Below, one piece after another: positions 17,631 to 27,020 of a stretch of DNA of 64,000 nucleotides. Each line of letters starts with the position of its first letter. Positions within the stretch are counted from its first letter, which is position 1. The notes beneath the pieces are model-generated. The model did no database searches and had not been told where the DNA came from. It was given only the letters and a program-made list of their open reading frames with translations. Position numbers and translations under genes: made by a program. This DNA comes from Mogibacterium sp. (GTDB lineage Bacteria; Bacillota; Clostridia; Peptostreptococcales; Anaerovoracaceae). The stretch covers positions 18,478 through 82,477 of the forward strand of contig JAFWMD010000049.1 of assembly GCA_017510725.1 (NCBI GenBank). Reading direction: 5' to 3'.

Positions 17631-19037
17631 TCACAGTGCGTACCGCAGTTTCAGTCTCAGCTTATCCCTGAATTTGCATTTGCTCTTTACCTGATTGATA
17701 GTATCCTTGGTGAACGCCTCCATAAGCAGCCTGCTTTGTTCTGAGACCTTGTGATTGCTGTATGCGGCTTCGCTCCATGTCTTGTACATGTCCATGAAGA
17801 GTCTTGCATAGCTGTCGGAAAATTCGCTCTTAAGCGCAGGCTCCATGGATGCAAACGACGGGCCGCTCTGCTCTACTCCGTATCCCTTGAGCCATCTGAC
17901 TGCATATGGGAACAGTGCGGTGACCGCTTCACGCGGGTCAGTACTGTTTATGCCCATGCGGTTCTGAGCGCGTTTCTTCGATAAGCGCCTGTACAGCAGA
18001 TATCCGGCTGCCCCCAGACACGCAACAGCAAAGATGATAAGTCCGATTATAGCATAAGTGGCATAATCCACTTCGTCTCCCTCGTCTTCGAACTCGTCCT
18101 CTTCGTCCTCATACATGTCTTCTTCATATTCTTCGTCATAAAGATCATCATAGAGCGATAATTCGCTCTCGATAAGAGCGGACCTGAGTGCAAATCTGTC
18201 CCTGAAGTTCTCATCAATGCGTGATATGCCATAGCTTTCACCCGGATCCACAAGCACCACTGCTCCGAACAGTATGAGCGCTGCAAGTGCGACAGGAACG
18301 AATGCAAGGATGTTTCCTCGCGATACTGCCACTATCAGGGCGGCAATCATGACCGCGATGCATACTGCCGAAGGAAGCAGTCCGTAATACGCGAATGCAA
18401 GCATCACAATAATTGCGATAAGACCGCTTATCGTGCGCCTCATCCTGACAGGCGGAAGTGCTGTCAGCAGACCTATAAGTCCGGCCATCCAGGCCATACC
18501 CGCCTGAGCGTCCCCATCTGTGGCTTCGTATCCTGCAGGAATCCGGTCATATAAATACGCCTGGGCTTCTTCTGCAACATCATAAAACGTGTTGATGAGC
18601 ATCCCGATACCGCTGAAAATCCCGCTGCGCCATATGATGGCCACAACCAGCAGTATCACCGCAGCAGCCGCAGCTGCAATCCATCTGGCCTTTCCGGGTT
18701 TCACCGAGCCGGTGGTCGCGACAGCCAGGAATAACAAAGGACAGGTCAGCGCATACAGCAAGAGTTCCGGCGAATCTATGCTCATGCAAAACAGAGCAGG
18801 GACTGTTGTCACCAGAGCCGCACAGGCAAGGTTGATGACAAGATCATTCTGCCAGGCAGGCTGTTTCTTTGACTCATCAAGCTTAAGTATAGGCACTGAA
18901 GAATGAACCAGCGCACCAAAACTTTCGTCCTCAGCTTTCGTCTCACCGTTTCCGTCTGCCTTGCGGCGGAAGTGGTGTCCCCTGCCCTTATTTATAATAT
19001 CTTTTATTCTGATTTTTTCCTTTATGTTCAGTTTCAT
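17631..19037 (-). CDS. Polytopic membrane protein of a MoxR-DUF58 operon
   Basis: 468 residues: cytoplasmic N-terminus, eight or so helices, an acidic extracellular stretch (DLYDEEYEEDMYEDEEDEFEDE), one more helix (ATYAIIGLIIFAVACLGAAG), and a C-terminal cytoplasmic helical part ending in basic residues. In such operons a TgpA-like protein with an external transglutaminase domain usually fills this place. Here the acidic linker stands where that domain would be and the C-terminus has a DUF4129-like character (LKGYGVEQSGPSFASMEPAL). Probably the membrane partner of the MoxR/DUF58 pair. No catalytic triad is visible. Confidence 0.6.
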   Translation of the reverse strand: MKLNIKEKIRIKDIINKGRGHHFRRKADGNGETKAEDESFGALVHSSVPILKLDESKKQPAWQNDLVINLACAALVTTVPALFCMSIDSPELLLYALTCPLLFLAVATTGSVKPGKARWIAAAAAAVILLVVAIIWRSGIFSGIGMLINTFYDVAEEAQAYLYDRIPAGYEATDGDAQAGMAWMAGLIGLLTALPPVRMRRTISGLIAIIVMLAFAYYGLLPSAVCIAVMIAALIVAVSRGNILAFVPVALAALILFGAVVLVDPGESYGISRIDENFRDRFALRSALIESELSLYDDLYDEEYEEDMYEDEEDEFEDEGDEVDYATYAIIGLIIFAVACLGAAGYLLYRRLSKKRAQNRMGINSTDPREAVTALFPYAVRWLKGYGVEQSGPSFASMEPALKSEFSDSYARLFMDMYKTWSEAAYSNHKVSEQSRLLMEAFTKDTINQVKSKCKFRDKLRLKLRYAL

Positions 19038-19054
19038 AAGATCGCAAATCAGTC

Positions 19055-20194
19055 CTATATTTCTATTCCGGCCGTATCGCTTTTATACGTCGATGCCTGG
19101 AATCCTGCGACGGTCATGCTGCCCTCAGTAAAGCTGCCGCTGTCGCCGTATTTCAGTATTGTAACGTTGCACCCGTTTGCCAGAACATCTATATTGCCCG
19201 GGATATGTGAGCTTACTATTACTACATGAGCATATCTGGCATCAGCTATGTCCCTGCTTATTTTGGCAAATGCGCTTGGCATGCGTGCAGGCACAGCCAG
19301 GTATTCGTCTGCTGCCGCAGCAGCTTCATTTTCATCGGCAACTCTCCGTATGACTGCCTTGCCTGTTTTAGGATCCGTCCATCCTGTATAGCATGTCAGG
19401 TCATTCATCCTTAGAGTTTGTATCAGCGACGCGTATACCGCAGCGACTGCATCAAGAGCTGCAGGGTCGTGCGATATGTCTGACGGGTTGTCAAGTATGA
19501 TAAGGTACTGATCGGATACCGGGCTTCCCAGCACCCTCACGAGCGGCTTATCGATCTTTTCGGAAAGCTTCCAGTGTATGTTCCTGACCGGATCTCCCGG
19601 TACATACTCTTTTATGTCTATCATGTCGCCCGAGACAGAGCCCCTGACTCTGGCTGACTCCGCATCACTCTCCGGCATGGCGCTTACCCCTGCCTGAACG
19701 ATGTTCATTTCGAACAGCTCCGGCATTATGGTCACACCTGCCCGCCCGTCAAAATCTATCTTTTTCTTCCACAGCCCGAGGGGATCCCTCACGAGCGGCG
19801 GATCTACAGACAGCTCATATCTGCCTGCATGTCCGGGTATTATTTCAATACCTACATCTTTTGTGCCATGCGGTCCCAGGCTCTCATTTATTGCAAAGGA
19901 TTCAGTTTCTCCAGTGCGGAGGTTCGTGCAGACAACTGCCGACTCAACCATGGCGACCGGAAGTACGCCTTCGTTTTTTAAGTTAAGAGTAAACACCCGG
20001 CGGTCATCCTTAAGGCCCGCATCGTAAAGAGACAGACTGACTTTGCCTGCAGTCAGTCTGAGCAACGCATAAGAAGCCGGCAGCGCTGCCACCAGCGCCA
20101 CCAGAAGTGCGAGTGTCACGCTTCCATTCGAGAACAGGTACAGAATAAGCGCGGATACTATTAATAATGCCCAGATGATCACATTCTTGCGCAT
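19055..20194 (-). CDS. DUF58 family protein
   Basis: 379 residues. Two N-terminal helices (VIIWALLIVSALILYLF, LALLVALVAALPASYALL), a beta-rich middle, and the DUF58 signature EYVPGDPVRNIHWKLSEKIDKPLVR near residue 190-215. A vWA-like fold follows (DQYLIILDNPSDISHDPAALD), though the metal-site DxSxS is changed to DNPSD. It lies directly after the MoxR ATPase gene (8-base gap), the common pairing in which MoxR remodels or activates the membrane-bound vWA protein. Confidence 0.88.
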   Translation of the reverse strand: MRKNVIIWALLIVSALILYLFSNGSVTLALLVALVAALPASYALLRLTAGKVSLSLYDAGLKDDRRVFTLNLKNEGVLPVAMVESAVVCTNLRTGETESFAINESLGPHGTKDVGIEIIPGHAGRYELSVDPPLVRDPLGLWKKKIDFDGRAGVTIMPELFEMNIVQAGVSAMPESDAESARVRGSVSGDMIDIKEYVPGDPVRNIHWKLSEKIDKPLVRVLGSPVSDQYLIILDNPSDISHDPAALDAVAAVYASLIQTLRMNDLTCYTGWTDPKTGKAVIRRVADENEAAAAADEYLAVPARMPSAFAKISRDIADARYAHVVIVSSHIPGNIDVLANGCNVTILKYGDSGSFTEGSMTVAGFQASTYKSDTAGIEI

Positions 20195-20202
20195 CGGCTC
20201 TC

Positions 20203-21162
20203 CTATACGCTGTATGGTGGCTTGATGCTAGTGAGGATCTGCTCCAGCACTTCCCTTGTCTGTGTGCCGGCAGCACGCTCTCTCTGAGTCAGAAGGATAC
20301 GGTGCGAGCAGACATCGCAGAACACGTCCCTGATGTCCTCTTCATTTACGTAATCCCTGCCGTGCAGGAGAGCAGATGCCTTCGCCATATGGCTCACTGC
20401 AATGGAACCTCTCGGGCTTATGCCGAGTTCGGTGCTGAGGCTCGAACGCGATGCTTCGGACAGGTCGGTAATATATCCTACCAGTGAATCCTTGATGGTC
20501 ACCATCAGTGTTGCCTTCTGCATGGCCTTGACCGAAGCAAGGGTCACTACCTTTCTCAATGCCGCATACGGATCTTCAGTCTGTCTTCCGCGGATGATAT
20601 TGATCTCGCTCTCCTTGTCAGGATAGCCGACCGTAAGTCTCACGAGGAATCTGTCCATCTGAGCATGAGGCAGCATCTGTGTGCCTGCAGCTCCGACCTG
20701 GTTTTCTGTAGCGATGACTATGAACGGATCCGGCAGTTCGTGTGTGACACCGTCTACCGTCACCTGATGCTCCTCCATTGCCTCAAGCAGCGCCGCCTGG
20801 GTCCTGCTCGAAGTACGGTTGATTTCGTCTGCAAGCAGCAGGTTGGTGCGGTTGATGATGCCCGGCATGTATGTGAAGGAGTCTTTCTCTTTGTTGAATA
20901 CCGAGAAGCCGACAATGTCTGATGGCAGAACATCAGGTGTGCACTGGATCCTGTTGTACTCCAGGCCGAGCGTTTTGCCGAGAGCAACTGCAAGAGAAGT
21001 CTTGCCGACACCCGGAACGTCGTCGAGAAGTATATGTCCGTTTGCCAAGATGGCCATGAGCACCTTATGAATTACATCGCTCTTACCGATGATCACCTTG
21101 CCTATCTCTGCTTCTATAGCCTGTGTGGCCTGATAAACCGATTGTAAAGTCTTTTCCTGCAC
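20203..21162 (-). CDS. MoxR family AAA+ ATPase
   Basis: 319 residues. Walker A DDVPGVGKTSLA, MoxR signature RIQCTPDVLPSDIVGFSVFN, Walker B NLLLADEINRTSSRTQAALLEAMEE, sensor 1 IATENQVG, and a C-terminal lid (RDYVNEEDIRDVF, a MoxR-type helix). MoxR ATPases act as chaperones for vWA or DUF58 partners in envelope or metalloenzyme maturation. It precedes DUF58 by 8 bases and follows a lipoprotein phosphoesterase by 19. Confidence 0.95.
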   Translation of the reverse strand: MQEKTLQSVYQATQAIEAEIGKVIIGKSDVIHKVLMAILANGHILLDDVPGVGKTSLAVALGKTLGLEYNRIQCTPDVLPSDIVGFSVFNKEKDSFTYMPGIINRTNLLLADEINRTSSRTQAALLEAMEEHQVTVDGVTHELPDPFIVIATENQVGAAGTQMLPHAQMDRFLVRLTVGYPDKESEINIIRGRQTEDPYAALRKVVTLASVKAMQKATLMVTIKDSLVGYITDLSEASRSSLSTELGISPRGSIAVSHMAKASALLHGRDYVNEEDIRDVFCDVCSHRILLTQRERAAGTQTREVLEQILTSIKPPYSV

Positions 21163-21181
21163 TTTGGGCCTCCCTTATTTT

Positions 21182-22420
21182 TTATGCTGCATCTTCAAGT
21201 TCCATGATCGTCCTGCGTTCGATCACCGCCGGACCGGCTTCAGGGCTGCTGTAATACTCAGGGCCTATCAGGCCTTCGTCTATACCGCCTTTGTACGGAT
21301 TCGCCTCCCCTGCCGAGCCGAGATCATGTTTCCCATTCTCATCATATCTTGTGATGACTATTCTGTCATCATATATCTCTATTACGCTGCCTGTAAGCGT
21401 CTCGTCGGCAGCACGGTACTGCGATCCAGGATCGCTGCTGTACTCTTCCGGCGCACAGTTCATGTAGTAGCCTGTATATCCGGCGTTCATGTACGTGAAC
21501 CCCAGGGTCTCCTCTTTAAAGCTGTCCGTATTGATGTCGTTATCGTTGAACTCCGGTATCAGCATCGTGTCGCCGGGCGCCTTGTATACGCAGCTTCCGC
21601 CAAGGTAGCAGTCCCAGCCTTTTGAATGATCGTGTCCGAACAGGTAGATTATATCCATGCCGGACGCTGCTTCGTTCACCACATCGAAAATGAGTGATGA
21701 ATAGAGATTGTCGCCTGTAGTATGTCTCGAGGAAGTCCTCGCAGTATAGTGGAGCGGTACGTGTCCGGCTATGATCACCGGGCGTGTCTCACCGTTTGCG
21801 ATGAGTCCGTCGAAGCACTTCTTCATCTCAGAAGCTGCTCTCGTCACCTTGAAGTGACATCCGGATACCTTGCCCTGTTTCCACGGAAAATCATTCTCAG
21901 TGTTGAGCACGTAAACCAGATAATCGCTGTACTCGTGCAGACCGCTTTCAGCGATCGACTCTGTAAGCTTATCGTGGTTGCCCTGCACGAATATTATGTT
22001 TTCAGACTTCACGGAAGGAGCCTCATCCCCGATGATTTCCCTGATCTCTTCTATTGATTCCTCAGGACTCAGCTGGTAGTCATGCAGCTTTGCGTCATTG
22101 GTATAATCGCCGCATATGATGGCGGAATCAGGCTGCATTCCGTCGCGGCCCACCGCCTCAAGGATACCCTCCAGAGTATCCTCAGGATCATCAAAGTGGT
22201 AATCCGCCTGGAAATCCGACGCGGTGAAGATTACCGCATTGGCGTCGCTGTCCGGCACAGCCTCTGTCACTTCTTCGACCGCTTCTTCTGCCGCTTCTTC
22301 TGTACCATTCTCTTTGGCTGTGCCACTGCAGCCGGAAAGAATCACCGCGGCAGCAGCGCAGACGCACAGCAGCAGAACTATGATCGGCCATATTCTAAAA
22401 CTGGAACTCTTTTGCTTCAT
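21182..22420 (-). CDS. Lipoprotein calcineurin-like metallophosphoesterase
   Basis: 412 residues. Signal peptide with lipobox ILSGCSG, acidic spacer, then a phosphoesterase core: ASDFQADYH (where most members have DxH), ICGDYTND, FVQGNHDK, IAGHVPLHY and YLFGHDHSKGW. The first motif reads DFQ, so one metal ligand is altered or supplied by the nearby His. Being outside the cell, it may act on wall polymers, lipids or nucleotides. It lies between dltC and moxR in the operon, preceded by a hairpin (22448-22472). Confidence 0.8.
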   Translation of the reverse strand: MKQKSSSFRIWPIIVLLLCVCAAAAVILSGCSGTAKENGTEEAAEEAVEEVTEAVPDSDANAVIFTASDFQADYHFDDPEDTLEGILEAVGRDGMQPDSAIICGDYTNDAKLHDYQLSPEESIEEIREIIGDEAPSVKSENIIFVQGNHDKLTESIAESGLHEYSDYLVYVLNTENDFPWKQGKVSGCHFKVTRAASEMKKCFDGLIANGETRPVIIAGHVPLHYTARTSSRHTTGDNLYSSLIFDVVNEAASGMDIIYLFGHDHSKGWDCYLGGSCVYKAPGDTMLIPEFNDNDINTDSFKEETLGFTYMNAGYTGYYMNCAPEEYSSDPGSQYRAADETLTGSVIEIYDDRIVITRYDENGKHDLGSAGEANPYKGGIDEGLIGPEYYSSPEAGPAVIERRTIMELEDAA

Positions 22421-22447
22421 GTTGCGTATCAGTGTTTATACGTTCAG

Positions 22448-22472
22448 ACAGCCGGGCACACGACCCGGCTGT
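22448..22472 (-). other. Intra-operon hairpin after dltC
   Basis: Perfect 9-base-pair stem ACAGCCGGG / CCCGGCTGT with a 7-base loop, between dltC (stop 22495) and the phosphoesterase (start 22420). No T-run follows, so it is more likely a processing or stability element, or a partial attenuator, than a full terminator. Confidence 0.5.
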
Positions 22473-22494
22473 GCCAGTATTCCGAGTATTGTTT

Positions 22495-22722
22495 TTATTC
22501 GTACTGCAGCTTCTGGATAAGCTCGTACAGTGCCTCAGCTGAATTAAAGTTCTCCGGAAGCAGGTCGTTTACATTGATCTCAACATCGAATTCGTCGTTA
22601 ACATCCGTAACGATCGCAACGATGTCGAGCGAGTCGAGCATCTCGTCATCGATAAGTCTGGTCTCTGTTTCAAAGTCGATATCCGGCCTTACCTCACTCA
22701 TGATCCTAAGCAGTTCTTCCAT
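22495..22722 (-). CDS. dltC: D-alanyl carrier protein
   Basis: 75 residues, the normal length. The phosphopantetheine site is Ser31 in DEMLDSLDIVAIVTDV, and the acidic helix pattern fits DltC and other acyl carriers. It is charged with D-alanine by DltA and hands it to the membrane branch. It follows dltA by 11 bases. Confidence 0.9.
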   Translation of the reverse strand: MEELLRIMSEVRPDIDFETETRLIDDEMLDSLDIVAIVTDVNDEFDVEINVNDLLPENFNSAEALYELIQKLQYE

Positions 22723-22733
22723 TTTGCTTCCTC

Positions 22734-24251
22734 CTATTTTCTGATTTCTTCTTTTAATTTTACCCTGTCGATCTTGCTGTTCTTGTTCATAGGCAGCCTG
22801 TCATATCTCTTGAATATATTAGGCCACATGTACTTAGGCAGCTTGTCGCTCAGGAATTTGATTATCGCTTTCGTATCGTCGCTCTCCGACTGGTAGAAGC
22901 AGACGATCTTGCTTCTCTCCTCGTCATAGAGGCAGCACGATGTATCTATGAACGGTATCGCGTTTAGCGCCACTTCGATCTCACCGAGCTCGATTCTGTG
23001 ACCCATGTGCTTGATCTGGAAGTCTCTCCTTGCAGCGAATACCAGATTGCCGTCATCATTATAATACGCCATGTCTCCCGTGCCGTAAAGCAGACTCGGG
23101 TGTTCTGTGATGGCCGGATTCTGGAAGAAGGCCTCCCTCGTCTTTTCCGGATTGTTCCAGTAGCCAAGTGCCAGGCCGGCTCCTCCGACGCAGATCTCGC
23201 CTACATCTCCCACCTTCGTGACAGGCTTCTCTCTCTTCTCGTCGAGTAGCACTACCTTGGTGTTAACGAACGCCTTGCCTATAGGAAGAGCCTTCAGCTC
23301 GTCCTGCTTGCCCTCGATGATGCAGTAAGTGCAGTTGCAGGTGATCTCCGTAGGTCCGTATAGATTGACATACATAGGTTCAGGCACGTTGTCCATCCAG
23401 TAGTTGAGTGCCTTGATAGGCATCACTTCTCCGGAGAACATGATGTATCTCATGTGCGGTTTTTCTTCGACAGCGCCGAATGCCTTGAAGTCTGAAACTA
23501 TTCTGAGTGCCGATACTGCCCAGATTATGGTGTTTGCCTTGTATTTGACAAGGAATTCCAGCAGGAGCTTCGGCATCAGGAACAGTCTCTTAGGGACGAC
23601 AACTATCGATGCGCCGTTCTTCATGGCGTTATATATATCCTTGACCGAGACGTCGAAGTCGAACGGAGCCTGGTTTGCGTGAACCATTTCCGAGTCGAAT
23701 CCGAATGTGTCTCCGAAGGCCTCCACCATGTCTATGACTCCGCGGTGGCAAATCACTACGCCCTTAGGCACTCCGGTCGATCCGGATGTGAATATCCCGT
23801 ACAGCGGGTCAGTATCGATGGCTTCGCTTCTTACTTTTCTGAGGAGCTCTTCATCTATTTCAGTGCCTGTTGAAGCCTCCGTGAAATCTATGGCTCCTTC
23901 CACTGCCTTTCCGGTATCCGTACGCGCATCTATGACAGCTACAGGATTGAGCGTATCGTATATGAGCTTTATTCTTTCAGCAGGCAGGGAGTTGTCGATA
24001 GGCACATAGAAGTTTCCCGTGTACACCACTCCCATGAAAGCGACTATGGAGCGGATGTTGCGGTCGATTATGACTGCAACCGGCTTATTACTGTATTCCG
24101 AGAGCCCGTTTTTAAGCAGGTATGTGCCGATGGTTTTCGCCCTGGTAATATACTCGTTGTAAGTCAGCTTCTCATGCTCGTCCTCAAGAGCGATCTTGTC
24201 AGGAAAGTTTTCTGCGCTTTTTTCAAGATATTCAAGTACGTTTCTTATCAT
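22734..24251 (-). CDS. dltA: D-alanine--carrier protein ligase (DltA-type adenylation enzyme)
   Basis: 505 residues, the usual DltA length. Adenylation motifs are complete: GIFTSGSTGVPKGVV (A3), NLYGPTEITCNCTYC (A5), YGTGDMAYYNDDGNLVFAARRDFQIKHMGHRIEL in pieces (A7-A8) and the C-terminal lysine in MNKNSKIDR (A10). The TEITCNCTY segment is characteristic of DltA. It activates D-alanine and loads it onto DltC. It stands between the MBOAT gene and dltC. Confidence 0.92.
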   Translation of the reverse strand: MIRNVLEYLEKSAENFPDKIALEDEHEKLTYNEYITRAKTIGTYLLKNGLSEYSNKPVAVIIDRNIRSIVAFMGVVYTGNFYVPIDNSLPAERIKLIYDTLNPVAVIDARTDTGKAVEGAIDFTEASTGTEIDEELLRKVRSEAIDTDPLYGIFTSGSTGVPKGVVICHRGVIDMVEAFGDTFGFDSEMVHANQAPFDFDVSVKDIYNAMKNGASIVVVPKRLFLMPKLLLEFLVKYKANTIIWAVSALRIVSDFKAFGAVEEKPHMRYIMFSGEVMPIKALNYWMDNVPEPMYVNLYGPTEITCNCTYCIIEGKQDELKALPIGKAFVNTKVVLLDEKREKPVTKVGDVGEICVGGAGLALGYWNNPEKTREAFFQNPAITEHPSLLYGTGDMAYYNDDGNLVFAARRDFQIKHMGHRIELGEIEVALNAIPFIDTSCCLYDEERSKIVCFYQSESDDTKAIIKFLSDKLPKYMWPNIFKRYDRLPMNKNSKIDRVKLKEEIRK

Positions 24252-24267
24252 ACGGATACCTCCTTAC

Positions 24268-25914
24268 CTAGAATTCTCTGTAGATGAAGACCGAAGCGTC
24301 ATATCCCGGTCCGTAAACGCCCAGGATGAGCACTGCCAGGAAGAGAGCCAGATACAGAGCCCATCTGACAAGTGTTGACTTGCTGTCGATGTACTCTCTC
24401 ATCTCGGCGTCTGTGCCGGCTCCTTCATCGTCGCCTGCCATCTCAATTATGCCGCCGCCTGAGTTTTTCCTGGCCATCTTCTCGTTATACATTCTCTCCT
24501 GCTTCACGCTGACGATAAAGACTACAGCAATCGCAGCTATCAGCACAAGATAATCATACTTGGTGAGTTCAAAGCCCTTGTAAGCTGTCCTCCAGCTGTC
24601 TGCATACGGAATGAACAGCGACTTTATCATGTGGATGCTGGCCCTGAACGACTGACCGTTCGAAAAGATTCTTCCGAACGATACGATAAAGTACGTTCTT
24701 ATCATCGCAAACACATGCCATGCCTTGCTGCCGTCTTTGATGTGCAGCGCTTTCTTCCAGCTGACAAAGTACGGTGCGAGAATGTCGGCCAGACAGATGA
24801 CTGTAGCGTTGTACAGGCCGTAGCATACATTCTGCAGCTCGCCTCCCTGCCACATGCCGATGCAGAGGAATACGAGATAGTTTCCTATGAACACCGGCAC
24901 CATCTTGCCGATGCGGTCGCCAAACACCTTGCGCGCCTTCTTACCCAGATTTCCTATTGGTTTTGACAGCGCTACGGTGAAGAATATGTAGTCACGGGTC
25001 CAGAAGCTGAGTGAGATATGCCATCTGTGCCAGAATTCCTCAAGGCTGTCGCCGAAGTAAGGTCTTCTGAAGTTTCGTGTCATGTCTATGCCCATGAGCT
25101 GAGCAACTCCGCGGGCTATGTCGACACCTCCGCTGAAGTCCATGTAAAGCTGGATCGAATAGCAGAGGGCACCGAGAATAACGACCCATCCGCTGTACTG
25201 ATCCCAGTCAGTAAAGACTTCACCTACCAGCAGTCCTATTCTGTCGGCAATGACAAGCTTCTTGAAGAAACCCCACAGCATGAGCTGTGCTCCGTGTGCG
25301 AGGTTCTCGTATCTGAACTTATGGCCTTCGTAAAGCTGCGCGGCCAGCTGATCGTGACGTGCGATAGGTCCCTGCACTATCTGCGGGAAGAACGAGACAA
25401 ACAGCGCGAACTTTGCCAGATTAGTGTCTGCTCCGTATTTAGCCCTGTACACGTCTATGAGATAAGCGGTTGACTGGAAGGTGTAGAACGAGATGCCCAG
25501 CGGTATCAGTATGTCACCCTTGAACAGGCCTATGCCCAGAACATCGAGATAGTATCTGAAGTACTTGAGCAGTATCAGTATTCCGAAATCGATCACCAGC
25601 ACAAGTGTCAGTACGCGCTTTTTCCTTTTTGCTACCGCCTCTTTGTACGCTTTCTTTTCATCGCGCGAGAGCGTGCTTCTGTTCTCGGCGAGATATGCCT
25701 TCTGCAGCAGGTTTTCCTCGTCTATCTTCTTTGCACCGTAGAAAGTAACGACCGTTGTTGCCAGAATGAATGCGAATGACTTTGCACTCGCCTGCAGGTA
25801 ATAACCATAGCTAGCCACGAGAAGAACGATCCACCTGTACTTCACAGGAGTGACGTAATATGCCAGAACGACAGCTGCGACAAATATAAGAAACGCGAAA
25901 GAAGTAAATGACAT
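24268..25914 (-). CDS. dltB: DltB-like MBOAT membrane acyltransferase with Gln in place of the catalytic His
   Basis: 548 residues with about eleven helices and a long basic insertion near residue 90-100. MBOAT hallmarks are present: FFPQIVQGPIAR, MDFSGGVDIARGVAQLMG, RNFRRPYFGDSLEEFWHRWHISLSFWTRDYIF in pieces. In DltB and AlgI the WHG motif supplies the catalytic His; here it reads MWQGGELQNV, with Gln356 coded by CAG. His296 and His299 remain. It transfers D-alanine from DltC across the membrane in the known pathway, so either this subfamily uses another residue or its activity differs. The start overlaps the upstream stop by one base. Confidence 0.87.
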   Translation of the reverse strand: MSFTSFAFLIFVAAVVLAYYVTPVKYRWIVLLVASYGYYLQASAKSFAFILATTVVTFYGAKKIDEENLLQKAYLAENRSTLSRDEKKAYKEAVAKRKKRVLTLVLVIDFGILILLKYFRYYLDVLGIGLFKGDILIPLGISFYTFQSTAYLIDVYRAKYGADTNLAKFALFVSFFPQIVQGPIARHDQLAAQLYEGHKFRYENLAHGAQLMLWGFFKKLVIADRIGLLVGEVFTDWDQYSGWVVILGALCYSIQLYMDFSGGVDIARGVAQLMGIDMTRNFRRPYFGDSLEEFWHRWHISLSFWTRDYIFFTVALSKPIGNLGKKARKVFGDRIGKMVPVFIGNYLVFLCIGMWQGGELQNVCYGLYNATVICLADILAPYFVSWKKALHIKDGSKAWHVFAMIRTYFIVSFGRIFSNGQSFRASIHMIKSLFIPYADSWRTAYKGFELTKYDYLVLIAAIAVVFIVSVKQERMYNEKMARKNSGGGIIEMAGDDEGAGTDAEMREYIDSKSTLVRWALYLALFLAVLILGVYGPGYDASVFIYREF

Positions 25915-27020
25915 CAGTCATCCCTCCCTTCTGCCTTATTGACATCGGCCATCATGTCTATGTATTTGACCTGATACTTTGTTTCAAGGTCGTTCATAAG
26001 CCTGTCGTATTCCTTCTCCCAAGGTTCATGGCCAGGCTTGTCACGCTGGTCCTCTATCCCATAGTGTTCTTTTATATAGTTAAAGAAGTACTCAGTGTAA
26101 ATGAGCGAGCCATAATAATTGAGGTGCTCTCTGTTGTAATAGCAGGTATTGTCATCGAGTCCCGCTTCCTTGCGTTTCTCGTCAGGAAGCATGTTAAGAA
26201 CTTCATATCCCCTCGATTCCACGATGTTCTTGGCATAGTTCATCTTGCCCATGCCTTCTTCACTCGCCTGATACGGAGGTATTACGAACAGGACCTTCGT
26301 ATTCTCGAGAGTGTCGCAGTAGTCAAGAAGGTCCTCCAGCACTTCCTCCGTAGGTGGATCTATCTGAGTCGTGTGCTCGTCATACGGGATAGTCTTGAGT
26401 TTTTTCACCTTGAAAGTGAGTCCTGCATTCGGTGACCATCCGTTATAGTAATCCACATCCTCGTATTTTTTGATTTTATTTGCAGGGTTCCATCGTGAAT
26501 GGTATTTGATTATCGGGAAGTAATATGAAAGACCTGACGAGTCAACGTTGTTTGCATCTTTTGGAACATATGTGATTGTCGCTCTTATAGCCTGAAACCT
26601 GTTCAGAGAAGGTTTCATGTTATCGACAACTCTGCGGATATGCACATCTCCAACCCAGTCAGCACTTTTATTGACACCTTTAAGTTCAACTACAAAGAGC
26701 TTCGGAGTCTGGGTCTTCAGAGCTTCTTTCATCAGATATTTTGTCAACACAAAAGGCTGAGTGCCTGTTGCAAGCGTGTATGCAGGCACTCCGTAATCAT
26801 GATATGCGATCGGTGTAACATAGGCTCTCTGTGCAACACTCGATCCGAAAAATATGCAATCGACAGTATTATCTTCGAGTTCGTAAAACTGGCCCAGCAC
26901 ATTGTCCGTGCGGTCCGGATCGGCAAAGCCGAACACCTTGCTGCAGCCTGCTGTCAGCAGAGCAGCCAGGCATAGGAAAACTGTCGCTCTGATTATGTTC
27001 TTACTGAAAAAACGTTTCAC
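25914..27020 (-). CDS. DltD-like exported SGNH-type protein
   Basis: 368 residues, GTG start with AGGAT 7 bases upstream. The N-terminal helix ends LTAGCSK, possibly a lipobox. Extracellular part: CIFFGSSVAQRAY has the serine of the first SGNH block and NREHLNYYGSLIYTEYF carries the late His block. Placement between an LCP gene and the MBOAT gene is where DltD stands in dlt operons, but similarity to classic DltD is not obvious to me. Likely completes transfer of D-alanine (or another acyl group) onto the wall polymer. Confidence 0.72.
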   Translation of the reverse strand: MKRFFSKNIIRATVFLCLAALLTAGCSKVFGFADPDRTDNVLGQFYELEDNTVDCIFFGSSVAQRAYVTPIAYHDYGVPAYTLATGTQPFVLTKYLMKEALKTQTPKLFVVELKGVNKSADWVGDVHIRRVVDNMKPSLNRFQAIRATITYVPKDANNVDSSGLSYYFPIIKYHSRWNPANKIKKYEDVDYYNGWSPNAGLTFKVKKLKTIPYDEHTTQIDPPTEEVLEDLLDYCDTLENTKVLFVIPPYQASEEGMGKMNYAKNIVESRGYEVLNMLPDEKRKEAGLDDNTCYYNREHLNYYGSLIYTEYFFNYIKEHYGIEDQRDKPGHEPWEKEYDRLMNDLETKYQVKYIDMMADVNKAEGRDD

